From Adineta steineri (Eukaryota; Rotifera; Eurotatoria; Adinetida; Adinetidae), in contig CAJNOI010000162.1 in NCBI GenBank assembly GCA_905250115.1, forward strand, positions 124,001 through 188,000: 64,000 nt of DNA. The letters are read 5' to 3'. The number at the start of each line of letters is the position of its first letter. The stretch's first letter is position 1. Positions 63,147 through 64,000 of the stretch are shown piece by piece. The notes beneath the pieces were generated by a model, which saw only the letters and a list, made by a program, of their open reading frames with translations, was not told where the DNA came from and ran no database searches. Position numbers and translations under genes: made by a program.

Positions 63147-64000
63147 GATTGAAACCGCATAGTCAAGATGTGAAGAATATTTCAGTTAAAAAATGTGCGT
63201 AATATTAACTTATCATTAACAAGGAGAAGAAGAAGAAAAAAATATACGCAATGGACATCTTTAACATAGAATGAAAAGGAAAATATACGCAGTATTTATT
63301 CTTCATGCAAAAAAGAAAGAAAAGAAATTGACGTAATATACTTTCTAACCTTGATCAAAAAAAAAGAAAAAGAATATTCTTTTTTTTTACTTCTGACACA
63401 TTATCATTGTTTGTCAAATAGAAAAAGATAAGATTGTTATTAGAATAGAAATGATATTCAATTCATAAAAAAAGAGAAAATATATTATAATTATTATTAT
63501 TTAATTGAAACAAGATTATCGTTTGAAATTTACATTCAATAGTCAAAGAAAACGATTAAAATCTCAATTGATTAATTCTAAACAATTACTACACAATTAT
63601 AACGATAGAATAATCAAGTTTTATACAAAATTAAATAAATCAATTTGATTCTAAAAGCGAATATTTTTTTTTCAAATGTCTTATAAGTGAAAGTTCGTCC
63701 GTATGAAAGTGTAGTTGTAGAAAAATATTCGAAATAATATTATCGGAGAGAAACAAAAATCATATTTCATTTCTAATTGAGCAATGTCCCTACTCAACCA
63801 TATGCCTCGATAGACAAGATCATCTCATGGCATTCAACTTCTCGATCAAAATCAGAAATCTATAAATTTCTACATATGTAGAATTCTCGTCATTTAGCGA
63901 AGTTTTCTATAAAAACATTTTTATTTTACCAACAAGTTACGCGTCAGTCCCCTGGACTTCGCTCGACTCAATCCTCAAAGGAACAATAAATGTACTGCAA
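63147..64000. other. AT-rich stretch, no gene seen
   Basis: No coding sequence, RNA gene or repeat end recognised to the end of the window. Confidence 0.4.

Overview
The window looks like nuclear DNA of a bdelloid rotifer (Adineta/Rotaria type). It is AT-rich and carries spliced genes with many introns of 45-75 bp. Its gene content fits bdelloids: an ADP-ribosyltransferase/FG-GAP membrane protein, a degenerate F-box/LRR-like gene, rotifer-type GPCR relics, and glycine-rich and Thr-stalk membrane proteins. About 20 G-rich tracts resemble TGTGGG, the telomere unit reported for bdelloids. The assignment is inference from content; no marker gene was tested. Assembly gaps lie at 41943-42428 and 63047-63146.

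Layout. 1-4.2 kb: GTACT-rich inverted sequences, then a nine-exon gene ending in an SBP56-like beta-propeller (+). 4.4-8.1 kb: a large minus-strand gene (ADP-ribosyltransferase, membrane segment, 14 FG-GAP repeats) broken by a 129-bp MITE. 8.7-9.45 kb: a long-TIR element with a telomere-like core. 9.7-10.7 kb: an Eis-like GNAT acetyltransferase (-). 11.3-15.15 kb: arm 1 of an inverted duplication, holding Thr-stalk gene A (+) and the tail of a VWA gene (-). 15-30 kb: a gene-poor spacer with fragments, a direct repeat, a 3.2-kb DNA transposon (24173-27365) and a broken F-box/LRR-like gene. 30.2-37.6 kb: an intact ubiquitin-ubiquitin-VWA fusion gene (+), and arm 2 with Thr-stalk gene B (-). 38-42.4 kb: a dead non-LTR fragment and Thr-stalk gene C, whose intron carries a 1.3-kb hAT element and which lacks its 5' exons. 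42.4-42.8 kb: the 5' part of an eEF1B exchange domain, stopping in a telomere-like array at the gap. 43-48.4 kb: a hAT MITE, a Ly6-type gene and a frameshifted GPCR. 49-56.3 kb: a MITE and a tandem pair of glycine-rich genes. 56.5-62.4 kb: a small possibly mitochondrial protein, an F-box/ankyrin-like protein, a multi-pass (Fuseless-like?) membrane protein and a GPCR relic. 62.4-64 kb: no confident gene.

The genes do not form a pathway. The main theme is genome remodelling. Short palindromes with telomere-like arms are scattered through the window, some exactly at gene breakpoints. There is a spaced inverted duplication, and at least six DNA transposons or MITEs have recognisable ends. Exon structures were worked out by hand from GT/AG sites and reading phase. 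The multi-exon models described as intact keep one open frame from start to stop.
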